Shown here: piece by piece, positions 16,659 through 25,523 of the stretch
Layout of the letters: each line of letters starts with the position of its first letter
Numbering within the stretch: the first letter of the stretch is position 1
From: JAGLSB01 sp023135955
Lineage (GTDB): Bacteria > Bacteroidota > Bacteroidia > Bacteroidales > GCA-2748055
Length of the DNA stretch: 27,687 nucleotides
Assembly (NCBI GenBank): GCA_030673645.1
Contig: DAOVIO010000037.1
Coordinates: forward strand, 1 to 27,687
Direction: 5' to 3'
Notes under the pieces: model-generated
Database searches by the model: none
What the model was told of the DNA's origin: nothing
Seen by the model: only the letters and a program-made list of their open reading frames with translations
Position numbers and translations under genes: made by a program

Positions 16659-17951
16659 TCATTTTCTTAGTGAGTTAACGATTTGATAACCAATTAGTCT
16701 GTCGTAATATCTTCTCTTGTCAGTATAATAAACCAGCACTATATAATCATTTTCAGTTTCATAATGATTACCTTCAGAATACCTGAGTTCACCTGGTGAA
16801 TCTGAAGTCTTTGCAGAGCAGATGTGATAGTTATAATATCCTTGCTTCAGAAGTAAATCTAATTTGTAAGATTGGCTTGACTCATCATAAGTCATTTTAT
16901 TTTTTTCTGAGATTCCCCAATTGCTTAATTCACCTAAAACATAAAACTCAGCTTCAAATAAAGCTTCTTCAGAAGGGAATTCGAAATAAACATTTACATA
17001 ATCAGCATCGGTGTCATTGTTTTGCTCCTCTTGTATTTCAACATAATATTTTCCGTTCAAATCCTCTTCATAGAAATATTGCTTTCGTGATCTGTCTTCC
17101 TCAGGAAACAAATATACATGATAGGCATTATCCTCAAAATCAATAGACCTTATATATGGCGACTGGTATCTTAAACTTTTAATATCGAACCAGCGGAATT
17201 CACTTCCTCCCTCAAATACATTCTCCATTTGGTAGTTATAATCTAAAATACCATTATTGTCAAAAAGAGGTTTGAGTCCCTTTAGTGCATTGTCCCATCT
17301 ACCATTTTGAAGAACTACTAGCTTAATATCCTGGTATGGATCATCCAGAAGAAAGGATGAGTAATTTACAGATATATTAATTTGCTGACTGTTATCCTTG
17401 AAGATAGAAAGTACAGGTCTCATTACATCCGCCTCAACCATAACCTGCTTTTCAGTAATCATAAAACGATGACTAAGGATTATTTCATCTTCATTATAAT
17501 TTTCATATATCTGAATAACATAATTTCCTGAGACTTTAAAGTTAATATCCTCATTTGGAAGACTTAAGTCGTAATGGATGTAACTAGTATATGTATTAAA
17601 TGAAAACTGATAATTCTGAATATAATTTTGAAATATTGACCCATCAAGATATTCTGAATCACTCAGGTTACTTTGAGTCCAATCGGCATTACAATGAATT
17701 ATCTTATAATGGTAAGTCTTAACTTCATCACTTAGGTCATCAAAGATCAATTTAAGTTTTACATCTGAATTTAATTCTGTAATAGGGTAGCTCAATCTCC
17801 AACCTTCCCTGAACATCATCATCGATTTGATATTTTTCTGAAAAATAGTTGTGGTGAAAATTTCATTAACTACTTCATTAGCAGCTATTGAATGAATAGA
17901 GCCTAAAACTAAAATTAGAAAACTTAATATTGATTTTTGGAATAGTCGCAT
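16659..17951 (-). CDS. Type IX secretion system Plug protein (DUF5103 family)
   Basis: The 430-residue protein has a signal peptide (about residues 1-24, ending SIAANE) and DUF5103 family features: KSMMMFREGW, LIFDDLSDEVKTYHYKIIHC followed by NADWTQSNLSDSEYLDG, and a second beta domain in the C-terminal half (AEFYVLGELSNWG; YYNYHI). In Flavobacterium johnsoniae, Plug caps the periplasmic side of the SprA translocon, so this protein is expected in the periplasm with SprA. That implies the organism secretes cargo through T9SS; other T9SS genes are not in the window. Confidence 0.88.
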   Translation of the reverse strand: MRLFQKSILSFLILVLGSIHSIAANEVVNEIFTTTIFQKNIKSMMMFREGWRLSYPITELNSDVKLKLIFDDLSDEVKTYHYKIIHCNADWTQSNLSDSEYLDGSIFQNYIQNYQFSFNTYTSYIHYDLSLPNEDINFKVSGNYVIQIYENYNEDEIILSHRFMITEKQVMVEADVMRPVLSIFKDNSQQINISVNYSSFLLDDPYQDIKLVVLQNGRWDNALKGLKPLFDNNGILDYNYQMENVFEGGSEFRWFDIKSLRYQSPYIRSIDFEDNAYHVYLFPEEDRSRKQYFYEEDLNGKYYVEIQEEQNNDTDADYVNVYFEFPSEEALFEAEFYVLGELSNWGISEKNKMTYDESSQSYKLDLLLKQGYYNYHICSAKTSDSPGELRYSEGNHYETENDYIVLVYYTDKRRYYDRLIGYQIVNSLRK

Positions 17952-18114
17952 ATAACTTGTTATTTTGATAACATATCTAACGAATAAGGCTAAAAAAAAT
18001 TATGTTTCATAACAGAAACTCACAAATAACTTCTGTTTACTATAATAAAAGTACAGTAATTTAAATAATTTCATACTTATAGCTTATTTAAATCGATTCA
18101 AAATTAAAAATAAT

Positions 18115-18122
18115 TATTTTTG
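18115..18122 (+). promoter_or_regulatory. Candidate nqr operon promoter, -7 element
   Basis: TATTTTTG (8/8 to TAnnTTTG), 32 bases before the nqrA ATG, in the 203-bp divergent gap between Plug and nqrA. No good -33 TTTG at the expected distance. The gap otherwise holds nothing recognisable. Confidence 0.42.
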
Positions 18123-18154
18123 TTAAAGTTTTCATAATAACAATACAAATTAAT

Positions 18155-19507
18155 ATGTCAGAAATTATCAGGATCAAAAAGGGTCTGGATATAAAATTAA
18201 AGGGAAAAGCAGACAAAATCTATCAGCGGGCAGAAAGAGCCTCGGCTTATTCTATTAAGCCAACAGATTTTAAAGGTGTAATGCCAAAACTTGTTGTGAA
18301 AGTAGACGATGAGGTAATGGTAGGAAGTACTCTGTTTTTTGATAAGTATAATCCAAGTGTGAAGTTCACCTCCCCGGTATCAGGGAAAGTCAGTTCCATT
18401 AACCGTGGTGAAAGAAGAAGAATTCTTGAGGTTGTAATCGAGCCAGATGCTGAGGATAGCTACATTGATTTTAAAATTGGAGATTTGTCAAAGATGACTC
18501 GTGAGGGCATCGTTGAATTGATTCTCGAAAGCGGAATGTGGCCATCGATTATTCAAAGACCTTATGCTAGTATAGCTAATCCGGAAGGAAAGCCAAAGGC
18601 AATCTTCATCTCTGGTTTTGATTCTTCACCACTTGCCCCGGATTATGATTTTATGCTAAAGGAATCTCATGCAGAGTTCCAAAAAGGGATTGATGTCTTA
18701 AAAACACTTACCGATGGAAAGGTTCATTTAAGTGTGGATGCTTCTTATCCAACAGGTGAGACTTATTCCAAGACGCAAAATATCGACTTGCACAAAATTA
18801 AAGGTCCTCATCCTGCTGGTAATCCGGGAATTCAAATTCATCACATAGATCCGGTTAATAAAGGTGAACTTGTATGGTATGTAAATCCGGCAGAAGTAGT
18901 AAGAATGGGTAAATTATTCATCGATGGAAAAGTGGATAATACCCTTACTATAGCATTAGCTGGGTCTGAAGTATTAAAACCAGTCTATTATAAATTAATA
19001 AGAGGTGCTGCTGTTGATTCAATTCTAAAAGATAATATTGTTGAAGGAAACAATAGAATAATCAGCGGGAATGTTCTTACAGGAACCCGTCTTGCAAAAG
19101 CTGGCTTTTTAGGATATTACGATAATCTGTTAAGCATCATTCCTGAAGGTGATCATTTTGATTTTATTGGTTGGGCAAGTTTGGGATTTGGTAAATACAG
19201 TGTCTCAAGAACATTTTGGTCATGGTTGACACCAAAAAAGGAATATAAAATTGACACTAATCTAAAGGGTGGAGTAAGAGCCTTTGTAATGTCGGGTGAA
19301 TACGAGAAAGTATTCCCTATGGACATCATGCCAGTGCAGTTACTTAAGTCAATTTTGGTTGAGGACATCGACCAAATGGAAAAACTGGGAATTTATGAAG
19401 TGGCAGAAGAGGATATGGCATTATGTGAGTTTGTTTGTACTTCAAAAATTGAAGTTCAGAAGATTCTCAGAGAGGGACTGGATGTTATGAAAAAAGAAAC
19501 AGAATAA
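18155..19507 (+). CDS. nqrA: Na+-translocating NADH:quinone reductase subunit A
   Basis: Peripheral cytoplasmic subunit of the six-subunit sodium pump that passes electrons from NADH to quinone and exports Na+. The 450-residue protein begins MSEIIRIKKGLDIKLKGKA and has FTSPVSGKVSSINRGERR (barrel-sandwich domain) and QRPYASIANPEGKPKAIFIS. Family length is about 446. First gene of nqrABCDEF-apbE. It is followed by an unusually long 113-bp gap before nqrB. Confidence 0.97.
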   Translation: MSEIIRIKKGLDIKLKGKADKIYQRAERASAYSIKPTDFKGVMPKLVVKVDDEVMVGSTLFFDKYNPSVKFTSPVSGKVSSINRGERRRILEVVIEPDAEDSYIDFKIGDLSKMTREGIVELILESGMWPSIIQRPYASIANPEGKPKAIFISGFDSSPLAPDYDFMLKESHAEFQKGIDVLKTLTDGKVHLSVDASYPTGETYSKTQNIDLHKIKGPHPAGNPGIQIHHIDPVNKGELVWYVNPAEVVRMGKLFIDGKVDNTLTIALAGSEVLKPVYYKLIRGAAVDSILKDNIVEGNNRIISGNVLTGTRLAKAGFLGYYDNLLSIIPEGDHFDFIGWASLGFGKYSVSRTFWSWLTPKKEYKIDTNLKGGVRAFVMSGEYEKVFPMDIMPVQLLKSILVEDIDQMEKLGIYEVAEEDMALCEFVCTSKIEVQKILREGLDVMKKETE

Positions 19508-19620
19508 AATCAGATCTTATTTTTCAATATGAAGCTGGTCCACAAAAATGGATAATTTCATCTGACAAAGGCTTTAGCCCTCACAAGCTACTGCGAGTAA
19601 ATTAAAATCATTTAAATAGT

Positions 19621-20799
19621 ATGAAAGTTTTAAGAAATTATATAGACAAAATTAAGCCAAAGTTTGAGAAGGGTGGAAAGCTACATATGTTCTTATCCAC
19701 ATTTGAAGCTTTTGAAACCTTCCTTTTTGTACCAGATACGGTTACAAAGACAGGGTCACATATCAGAGATAATATGGATATGAAAAGGGCAATGGCACTT
19801 GTTGTTGTAGCTACAATTCCAGCCCTTTTATTTGGTATGTGGAATACTGGTTATCAATATTTTCTTTCAGTGGGTGAAGTCGCAACATTCTGGGAGACAT
19901 TCTTCTTTGGGTTTCTGAAAGTGTTACCAATTATAGTGGTTTCTTATGTTACAGGTTTGGGTATAGAATTTATTTTTGCCCAGATAAGAGGTCATGAAGT
20001 AAATGAAGGATTTCTTGTTTCCGGAATGTTAATACCGCTTATTGTACCTGCTGACGTACCTCTTTGGATGGTAGCTGTTGCAACAGCTTTTGCTGTGGTA
20101 ATCGGTAAAGAGGTTTTTGGGGGAACAGGCATGAATATATTGAATCCGGCACTTACCACCAGAGCTTTTCTGTTTTTTGCTTATCCTACCATGATGTCTG
20201 GAGATAAAGTATGGATTCCCGGACTTATTCAGGGAGAAGGAGTTATCGACGGTTTTTCAGGAGCGACAGTATTGGGTCAGGCAGCACAAAATATGACGGA
20301 ATTTACCAATGGTATCGGAGATAAAATTGGTGCCTGGGAAATGTTTTTTGGAAACATTCCGGGATCGATTGGAGAAACATCAACCCTTGCTATATTAATA
20401 GGGGCTTTCATCCTTATTTATACAGGAATAGCCAGTTGGAAAATTATCTTCTCAGTGTTTGCAGGTGGTGCTATCATGGGACTACTTCTTAATACATTTG
20501 CAGTTAATGAATTTATGGCCGTTCCCTATTGGCAACACCTGTTATTGGGTGGTTTTGCTTTTGGAGCCGTGTTTATGGCAACCGATCCTGTATCAGCTGC
20601 TCAAACCGAAAAAGGAAAATGGATTTATGGATTCCTTGTCGGATTCCTTGCAATACTCATAAGAGTATTAAATCCTGCATATCCTGAAGGAGTAATGCTA
20701 GCAATTCTACTTATGAATGTCTTTGCTCCTCTAATCGATCATTATGTGATTGAGGGAAATGTTAGGAAAAGATTGAAACGTATGAAACTAACAGCATAA
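19621..20799 (+). CDS. nqrB: Na+-NQR subunit B
   Basis: Integral membrane subunit that carries covalent FMN and riboflavin and is central to sodium transfer. The 392-residue protein has an N-terminal amphipathic region, then about ten helices. The FMN-attachment motif is Thr216 in DGFSGATVLG, a substrate for the ApbE encoded downstream. Other conserved parts: GSHIRDNMDMKRAM, GGTGMNILNPALTTRAFLFF and MATDPVSAAQTEKGKWIYG. Its stop lies 10 bases from the nqrC start. Confidence 0.97.
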   Translation: MKVLRNYIDKIKPKFEKGGKLHMFLSTFEAFETFLFVPDTVTKTGSHIRDNMDMKRAMALVVVATIPALLFGMWNTGYQYFLSVGEVATFWETFFFGFLKVLPIIVVSYVTGLGIEFIFAQIRGHEVNEGFLVSGMLIPLIVPADVPLWMVAVATAFAVVIGKEVFGGTGMNILNPALTTRAFLFFAYPTMMSGDKVWIPGLIQGEGVIDGFSGATVLGQAAQNMTEFTNGIGDKIGAWEMFFGNIPGSIGETSTLAILIGAFILIYTGIASWKIIFSVFAGGAIMGLLLNTFAVNEFMAVPYWQHLLLGGFAFGAVFMATDPVSAAQTEKGKWIYGFLVGFLAILIRVLNPAYPEGVMLAILLMNVFAPLIDHYVIEGNVRKRLKRMKLTA

Positions 20800-20809
20800 T
20801 CTTTATAAA

Positions 20810-21541
20810 ATGAAGAATTTTAGTAATTTATATATTTTTAGTTTTGCTTCTGTTTTGGTGATTATTGTTGCAACTCTTCTGTCTTTCGTTGCTGAACAAC
20901 TTAAACCGCTACAAGAGAGAAATGTAGAAATAGAAAAAAAATTAGATATACTAAGGTCTGTTGATATGACCGCAGGTATTGAGGAAGCAGAAAACAGATC
21001 CACTTTCATCGAAGAGCTATTTGCTAATAATATCTCAGAAAGTTTTGTGGTAAACTCTAAGGGTGAGCTTATTGATGGACGTGATGCATTTGCAATTGCA
21101 AAAGAATTAAAAGCTGAGATGCAGATGCCATTAGAGGAAAGAGGATTACCGATTTTCGTGGCGTCAGATCCAGAAGCAGGTAACAGATATATTGTTCCAG
21201 TTCTTGGAAAAGGTCTTTGGGGGCCTATCTGGGGATATATTGCCATAAACGATGATTATAACACACTCTCAGGAACTGTATTTGCACATGCTGCAGAAAC
21301 TCCCGGACTTGGGTCTGAAATCAATACAGATAAGTTTATGGATCCTTTCAAAGGGAAAAAGTTATTCGATGAATCCGGAAACTTTGTGTCAGTTACTGTC
21401 GTGAAAGGAGGAGCTGAGCCCAACGATCCTCATGGAGTGGATGCAATATCAGGGGGTACAATCACATGTAAGGCACTTGAAAAAATGCTTTGGGATTGTC
21501 TTAACCCCTATGTGAATTATTTCAAAAAACAAATGAATTAA
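20810..21541 (+). CDS. nqrC: Na+-NQR subunit C
   Basis: A 243-residue subunit with one N-terminal membrane helix (about 5-27) and a periplasmic FMN-binding domain. The flavinylation motif is Thr217 in DAISGGTITCKA; the usual SGAT reads SGGT here, a mild change that keeps the acceptor Thr. It also carries GLWGPIWGYIAI and HAAETPGLGSEI of the family. It sits between nqrB and nqrD with gaps of 10 and 11 bases. Confidence 0.96.
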   Translation: MKNFSNLYIFSFASVLVIIVATLLSFVAEQLKPLQERNVEIEKKLDILRSVDMTAGIEEAENRSTFIEELFANNISESFVVNSKGELIDGRDAFAIAKELKAEMQMPLEERGLPIFVASDPEAGNRYIVPVLGKGLWGPIWGYIAINDDYNTLSGTVFAHAAETPGLGSEINTDKFMDPFKGKKLFDESGNFVSVTVVKGGAEPNDPHGVDAISGGTITCKALEKMLWDCLNPYVNYFKKQMN

Positions 21542-21552
21542 AGAGTTGAAAA

Positions 21553-22197
21553 ATGAGTGAAAAGGAACCTTTATTCTCACCAAAAAATCTGAAGCTGCTT
21601 AAGGAGCCGCTGAATGATAATAATCCAATAACAGTTCAAGTTCTTGGTATTTGTGCTGCCCTTGCTATTACTGTTCAAATTAAACCATCAATTGTGATGG
21701 CTCTTTCAGTATTGGCAGTGCTTAGCATTTCCAATGTGGTTATTTCTCTTCTAAGGAAATTAATTCCACCACGGATAAGGATTATAGTACAGTTAGTTGT
21801 AATAGCAACTATGGTAATACTTGTCGATCAAATACTTCAGGCATATGCTTTTGAAGTAAGTAAACAACTTTCAGTATTTGTTGGATTAATAATAACAAAT
21901 TGTTTAATAATGGGGCGTCTGGAAGGTTTTGCAATGGCAAATAAACCCTGGCCCGCCTTTCTTGATGGACTTGGAAATGCTGCTGGTTTTGGTATGATGC
22001 TGATTATTGTAGCTTTCTTTAGAGAGTTGCTTGGTTCAGGCACAATATATGGTTATCAGGTTATTCCTGAGTCATTTTATGATGCAGGTTATGCAAATAA
22101 CGGACTTATGATTTTACCTCCTATGGCTCTGGTTGTTGTGGGAATAATAATTTGGATACAAAGAGGCCGTAATCGAAAACTTATTGAAGAAAATTAA
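21553..22197 (+). CDS. nqrD: Na+-NQR subunit D
   Basis: A 214-residue six-helix membrane subunit, paralogue of NqrE. Cys34 (LGICAALAIT) and Cys117 (ITNCLIMGRLEGFAM) are the conserved mid-membrane cysteines that, with two in NqrE, hold an iron or [2Fe-2S] centre. The GNAAGFGMMLIIVAFFRELLG segment is typical. Eighteen bases separate it from nqrE. Confidence 0.97.
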   Translation: MSEKEPLFSPKNLKLLKEPLNDNNPITVQVLGICAALAITVQIKPSIVMALSVLAVLSISNVVISLLRKLIPPRIRIIVQLVVIATMVILVDQILQAYAFEVSKQLSVFVGLIITNCLIMGRLEGFAMANKPWPAFLDGLGNAAGFGMMLIIVAFFRELLGSGTIYGYQVIPESFYDAGYANNGLMILPPMALVVVGIIIWIQRGRNRKLIEEN

Positions 22198-22215
22198 AAA
22201 AAAAGATAATCCGCT

Positions 22216-22833
22216 ATGGAAAACCTTGTAAATATATTTGTAAAGTCCATTTTTGTCGATAACATGATTTTCGCATACTTTCTCGGTATGTGTTCATATC
22301 TCGCTGTTTCGAAAACAGTAAAAACATCTACAGGACTTGGTATCGCAGTTATTTTTGTATTGGGCTTCACTGTTCCGGTCGATTTCCTTCTTCAGAAATT
22401 TGTTCTACGTGAAGGCGCATTAGTCTGGGTTAGCCCATCTTTTGCAGATGTCGATTTGAGTTTCTTAAGCTTTATCATGTTTATAGCAATTATTGCATCT
22501 ATGGTTCAGTTGGTAGAAATGATTATTGAGAAATTTTCACCAGCTCTCTATTCATCTCTCGGTATTTTTCTTCCGCTCATTGCTGTAAATTGTGCAATTC
22601 TTGGAGGATCACTTTTTATGCAGGAAAGGGAATATGCAAACATAGCCGAAGCCACATCATTCGGATTAGGTTCTGGTGTAGGTTGGTTTCTTGCTATAGT
22701 TGGAATTGCTGCAATACGTGAGAAAATAAAATATTCAAATGTTCCAGCTCCTTTACGCGGACTGGGAATAACATTTATCATAACCGGACTCATGGGCATA
22801 GCCTTTATGAGTTTTATGGGAATTAAACTTTAA
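22216..22833 (+). CDS. nqrE: Na+-NQR subunit E
   Basis: A 205-residue six-helix membrane subunit. Cys26 (YFLGMCSYLAVSK) and Cys126 (LIAVNCAILGGSLFM) complete the four-cysteine metal site shared with NqrD. REKIKYSNVPAPLRGLGITF near the C-terminus is characteristic. NqrM-type maturation factors act on this site in gammaproteobacteria; a candidate lies downstream of apbE. Confidence 0.97.
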   Translation: MENLVNIFVKSIFVDNMIFAYFLGMCSYLAVSKTVKTSTGLGIAVIFVLGFTVPVDFLLQKFVLREGALVWVSPSFADVDLSFLSFIMFIAIIASMVQLVEMIIEKFSPALYSSLGIFLPLIAVNCAILGGSLFMQEREYANIAEATSFGLGSGVGWFLAIVGIAAIREKIKYSNVPAPLRGLGITFIITGLMGIAFMSFMGIKL

Positions 22834-22858
22834 TAATAATCAGGAATAATATAGGAAT

Positions 22859-24109
22859 ATGATTTTATTAACTACAAAATTCGGCATCATAGGAATCAGT
22901 ATTGCTGTGTTTCTAACAGTTATTCTGGTACTTGTAATAGTACTCTTATATGCCAGAGCAAAACTTACTCCTCAGGGTGAAGTTAAACTAAAAATTAATG
23001 ATAAGGAATTTGATGTAAACCCAGGTAGCACTGTGTTGTCAACTCTTACGACTCAAGGAATATTTCTACCCTCAGCTTGTGGTGGAGGTGGAACTTGTGG
23101 TATGTGCGATTGCCAGGTTTTAGAAGGAGGTGGGTCAATTCTACCTACAGAAACCGGCTTTTTTACAAGAAAGCAACAGCAAAATAACTGGCGACTTGGT
23201 TGTCAGGTGAAAGTCAAAGAAGATATTGTCATTAAGGTTCCTGAGGAAGTATTAGGAATAAAGAAATGGGAATGTGAAGTTATATCTAACGATAGTGTCG
23301 CGACCTTTATTAAAGAGTTTGTCGTAAAATTACCGGAGGGTGAAACGCTGAATTTCAGATCAGGAGGATATGCCCAGATCGATGTACCTAAAATCGATGT
23401 CGAATTTAAGGACATGGATATTAAAGAAGAGTTCAGAGATGAATGGGATAAATTTAAGATGTGGGATCTTAAGATGAAGAATCCTGAAGAAACATACCGT
23501 GCTTATTCAATGGCTAATCATCCTGCAGAAGGAAATATTGTTATGCTTAACATTAGAATTGCAACACCTCCATGGGACAGATCAAAAGGTGCTTTTGCTA
23601 ATGTGAATCCGGGTATTTGTTCTTCCTATATTTTCTCCAGAAAACCTGGTGACAAAGTAACTGTTTCCGGACCATATGGAGAATTCTTTATAAAAGAAAC
23701 TGAAAATGAGATGATGTATATCGGAGGTGGTGCCGGAATGGCTCCGCTTAGATCTCATATTTTCCATCTTTTCCATACATTAAAAACAAACAGACAGGTA
23801 ACTTATTGGTATGGTGCAAGATCTAAAAGAGAAATATTCTATGAAGATCATTTTAGAGAAATTGAGAAAAGATTCCCTAATTTCAAATTCAATATAGCCC
23901 TTTCTGAGCCAGAAGATGCCGATAACTGGAGTGGATATACAGGCTTCATTCACCAGGTTGTGCAAGATGAATATTTAAGCAAACATGAAGAGCCGGAAGA
24001 AATTGAATTCTATCTGTGCGGACCTCCAATGATGAATGATGCAGTTCAAAAGATGCTCTACGATATGGGTGTTCCTGATGAAATGGTTGACTTCGATGAT
24101 TTTGGATAA
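22859..24109 (+). CDS. nqrF: Na+-NQR subunit F (NADH dehydrogenase subunit)
   Basis: A 416-residue entry subunit for NADH. It has one N-terminal membrane helix (about 8-32), then a plant-type ferredoxin domain with Cys74, Cys80, Cys83 and Cys115 (SACGGGGTCGMCDC ... RLGCQV). An FAD domain follows with the RxYS motif in RAYSMANHP, then an NADH-binding domain with GGGAGMAPLRSHIFH and FYLCGPPMM. It ends in the usual FDDFG. All cofactor ligands are present. A 213-bp gap follows before apbE. Confidence 0.97.
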   Translation: MILLTTKFGIIGISIAVFLTVILVLVIVLLYARAKLTPQGEVKLKINDKEFDVNPGSTVLSTLTTQGIFLPSACGGGGTCGMCDCQVLEGGGSILPTETGFFTRKQQQNNWRLGCQVKVKEDIVIKVPEEVLGIKKWECEVISNDSVATFIKEFVVKLPEGETLNFRSGGYAQIDVPKIDVEFKDMDIKEEFRDEWDKFKMWDLKMKNPEETYRAYSMANHPAEGNIVMLNIRIATPPWDRSKGAFANVNPGICSSYIFSRKPGDKVTVSGPYGEFFIKETENEMMYIGGGAGMAPLRSHIFHLFHTLKTNRQVTYWYGARSKREIFYEDHFREIEKRFPNFKFNIALSEPEDADNWSGYTGFIHQVVQDEYLSKHEEPEEIEFYLCGPPMMNDAVQKMLYDMGVPDEMVDFDDFG

Positions 24110-24158
24110 GCCAGCTCTTATTGAAGTTTTGCAGTTACAAGTTCTATAAGCCTCTTTT

Positions 24159-24269
24159 TTACTGTTCAGGATGATATTCATTGACCATTAGATAGGTATG
24201 TGGCTTATCTTCAGATACAGTAAAGCTGGAAACACTATTTGAAGAATCAATAATAACTCTACCGGGTTT
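24159..24269 (-). other. Coding-like 36-codon open stretch without a start
   Basis: Between nqrF and apbE, the minus strand is open for 36 codons (KPGRVIIDSSNSVSSFTV then SEDKPHTYLMVNEYHPEQ) to a TAA, bounded upstream by TGA. Composition resembles a real protein tail, but no ATG/GTG/TTG begins it apart from an internal ATG ten codons from the end. It could be a gene remnant or chance. The surrounding 213 bases hold nothing else recognised. Confidence 0.25.
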
Positions 24270-24322
24270 TCATTTAATATGTTTCGGCATATTATCTATC
24301 TTTAAGTCAAAATATTTGGATT

Positions 24323-25354
24323 ATGAGAACTTCCGGTTTTATAGTAATATTTTTCACCATTATATTCTTCTCTTCTTGTAACAATCAGGAGTATTATAAA
24401 ATATCCGGTTTTACTCAGGGAACTACTTACCATATGACATATGCTGTTCAGGATTCTGTTAATATTCAGGAAGAAGTTGATTCCATATTGTACGATTTTG
24501 ATATGTCTTTATCCTCGTACGAACCAAACTCGATGCTTTCCAAACTCAACAGAAATGAAATTAATGAAGTTGATAATAATTTCTTGAAGTTGTATGAAGC
24601 GGCCACTGAGGTCAATGAAGCATCCGAAGGTGCTTTTGATATAACAGTAATGCCTCTGGTAAATGCATGGGGTTTTGGCCCTGGAATGAAGACAACTATT
24701 GACCAGGATCTTATTGATAGCATTTTGAATCTTGTAGGAATGAATAAAATCAGTATTGAAGGGAATCATCTTATAAAAGAGAATCCCGGTACCAGCATTG
24801 ATGTTAATGCCATTGCTCAGGGATTCTCAGTTGATGTTATTGCAGAATATTTTGATGAACTTCAGATGGAGAATTATATGATAGAAATAGGAGGGGAATT
24901 AATCACAAAAGGAAAGAATGCAAAAGGAATAGATTGGCGAGTTGGTATTGACAGACCGGAATATGGTAATATTTTTCCCGGTGCTGATTTGAAGGCGATA
25001 GTCTCGCTTTCTGGAAAAGCCCTGGCAACAAGTGGTAATTACAGGAAATTTTATGAAGATAATGGTGTAAAATATTCACATTCAATTAATCCAAAAACTG
25101 GCTATCCAGTAAGACATGAATTACTTAGTGCAACAATAATTACCACTAATTGTATGTTAGCCGATGCTTATGCTACTGCTTGTATGGTTATAGGGCTTGA
25201 GAAAAGTAAAACTCTTATTGAAAAAGCAGATGGTGTAGAAGCTTATCTTATTTATGGTGATGAAGTTGGATTGTACCAGGTTTATTCTTCAAAAGGATTT
25301 AAGAAATATATTGTTAAGGAAGTAGATGATTCGGGTCAGCAGAATTTTAGGTAG
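24323..25354 (+). CDS. apbE: FAD:protein FMN transferase (lipoprotein)
   Basis: Transfers FMN from FAD onto a threonine of target proteins, here most likely NqrB and NqrC. The 343-residue protein has a lipoprotein signal ending FFSSC (Cys19), so it is anchored at the periplasmic side, where NqrC's FMN domain lies. Family motifs: GFTQGTTYHMTY near the N-terminus, MSLSSYEPNSMLSKLN, DITVMPLVNAWGFGP, DVNAIAQGFSVD, MIEIGGELITKGKN, SGNYRKFYEDNGVKYSHSIN and LADAYATACMV. Last gene of the nqr cluster on the plus strand. Its final 8 bases overlap the convergent NqrM-like gene. Confidence 0.96.
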   Translation: MRTSGFIVIFFTIIFFSSCNNQEYYKISGFTQGTTYHMTYAVQDSVNIQEEVDSILYDFDMSLSSYEPNSMLSKLNRNEINEVDNNFLKLYEAATEVNEASEGAFDITVMPLVNAWGFGPGMKTTIDQDLIDSILNLVGMNKISIEGNHLIKENPGTSIDVNAIAQGFSVDVIAEYFDELQMENYMIEIGGELITKGKNAKGIDWRVGIDRPEYGNIFPGADLKAIVSLSGKALATSGNYRKFYEDNGVKYSHSINPKTGYPVRHELLSATIITTNCMLADAYATACMVIGLEKSKTLIEKADGVEAYLIYGDEVGLYQVYSSKGFKKYIVKEVDDSGQQNFR

Positions 25355-25523
25355 CACATTCGTCTCCACCACAACCGCAAGAGATTCCTTTCTTTTCCAA
25401 CTCGGGTGAAATTGCAGAACAAGATCCACCTTTGAATTCCGACTTTTTGTCAAAAAGTAATTTTACGGAAAGTCCAAGGATAGCAAATATTAAAAGTACA
25501 GCTGACAGTAATAAAACCTTCAT
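25347..25523 (-). CDS. Small single-helix Cys-rich protein, NqrM-like candidate
   Basis: A 58-residue ORF: MKVLLLSAVLLIFAILGLSV forms a membrane helix, then KLLFDKKSEFKGGSC, and the tail GISCGCGGDECAT. The cysteines follow C-x13-C-x-C-x4-C after a Gly-Ser, which resembles the NqrM (DUF539) arrangement GSC...CxC...C. NqrM is a small one-helix protein needed with ApbE to mature Na+-NQR, probably by iron delivery to NqrD/NqrE. Size, topology, cysteines and position next to apbE all agree, but the gene is on the opposite strand (tail-to-tail overlap of 8 bases) and the family match is from memory. Too short for length-filtered gene calling. Confidence 0.7.
   Translation of the reverse strand: MKVLLLSAVLLIFAILGLSVKLLFDKKSEFKGGSCSAISPELEKKGISCGCGGDECAT

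Noticed and set aside
20803..21246. 147-codon minus-strand ORF inside nqrC
   Set aside because: Antisense shadow of a clearly identified gene, with a serine-rich product typical of reverse-frame translation.
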